Source: Bemisia tabaci (taxonomy: Eukaryota > Arthropoda > Insecta > Hemiptera > Aleyrodidae). Taken from it: DNA of 64,000 bases. Below are positions 63,750 through 64,000 of this stretch, one piece after another (positions within the stretch are counted from its first letter, which is position 1; every line of letters starts with the position of its first letter). The position numbers were made by a program, and so were the translations under genes. The DNA lies in the NCBI RefSeq assembly GCF_918797505.1, contig NC_092794.1, positions 63,649,345-63,713,344 of the forward strand. Direction: 5' to 3'. The notes beneath the pieces are model-generated. The model did not search any database. It was not told where the DNA came from and saw only the letters and a program-made list of their open reading frames with translations.

Positions 63750-63888
63750 GCGGGGCGATTATTGAAATGATATCGACTGTATGTCGCCGCTTTGTAGTGT
63801 CGCGCCATCGACTGAGTAGCTCTTAGTCGATGGCGCGACACGACAAAGCGGGGACATAGAGTCGATATCATTTCAATAATCGCCCCGC
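63750..63888. mobile_element. Near-perfect hairpin element (139 bp)
   Basis: GCGGGGCGATTATTGAAATGA mirrors TCATTTCAATAATCGCCCCGC; arms of about 60 bp continue through TATCGACT and GGCGCGACA with only small differences. It abuts the right end of the preceding MITE. Confidence 0.92.
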
Positions 63889-64000
63889 AGATGGTGGTGG
63901 CACGACAGGCATCTTGAAGATTGACTGTGACGTAGAAAAGTACACGGACTAGTGCGCTGTTCAAAACAAAGTACATTTCATTACGAATCCTAAGTAAAGA

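Noticed and set aside
1..64000. CRISPR arrays, prokaryotic operons or bacterial terminators
   Set aside because: The repeats are satellites, minisatellites or TIR elements without regular spacers, and there are no Cas-like or bacterial genes.

Overview
This looks like a stretch of a eukaryotic, probably insect nuclear genome that is almost entirely repeats and non-coding DNA. Supporting signs are AT-rich DNA broken by homopolymer runs, no long open reading frames, no operons or Shine-Dalgarno-led genes, spliceosomal-type GT/AG signals, a CpG-rich E-box/GC-box promoter, and dozens of short terminal-inverted-repeat (TIR) elements. The flavour of the repeats reminded me of hemipteran (whitefly-like) genomes, but that is unverified memory and a weak inference. 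I see no rRNA, tRNA, CRISPR, prokaryotic gene or recognisable viral gene.

Layout. 0-9 kb: single-copy-looking AT-rich DNA with small foldback elements, a CpG-rich retroelement-like fragment ending in a 45-A tail (3.6-4.6 kb) and several minisatellites. 9.5-15 kb: a satellite array with a ~200-bp unit, homogeneous at 9.55-12.75 kb, interrupted by one TIR transposon (11.1-12.0 kb, perfect 8-bp target duplication), then fading into older, diverged monomers. 15-21 kb: two large inverted repeats (15,999-17,518 and 18,018-19,339), a TCGATCGA-rich minisatellite and a tandem pair of TIR elements. 21.08-22.86 kb: the best gene evidence, a CpG-rich promoter-like block followed by a short ATG exon with a strong donor and a phase-compatible second exon on the + strand. 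23-30 kb: a ~570-bp repeat in three copies plus scattered MITEs. 30.7-32.4 kb: a third large inverted repeat. 32-64 kb: a dense mix of MITE families, several nested in one another, separated by unannotatable single-copy-looking DNA.

The MITE families can be defined inside this window because copies recur: a family whose five clean copies are each exactly 253 bp with 4-bp target-site duplications; a ~163-bp CAGTGGCG family; a ~125-bp family; a ~230-bp CACAGTGGATCG family; a 221-bp family; a ~515-bp family; a foldback family that twice serves as landing site for other elements; and a CACTGGAAAAAAA family. Nested insertions give a relative timeline.

Protein-coding content is minimal. The exons proposed here are short and rest on splice signals, phase and local composition only; no protein family was recognised. 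A 32-codon coding-like tract is shared between the arms of the first giant palindrome and a diverged single copy 3 kb away. The most interesting structures are the three long inverted repeats, which would fold into long hairpins if transcribed; the satellite and its decay gradient; and the constant-length 253-bp family.
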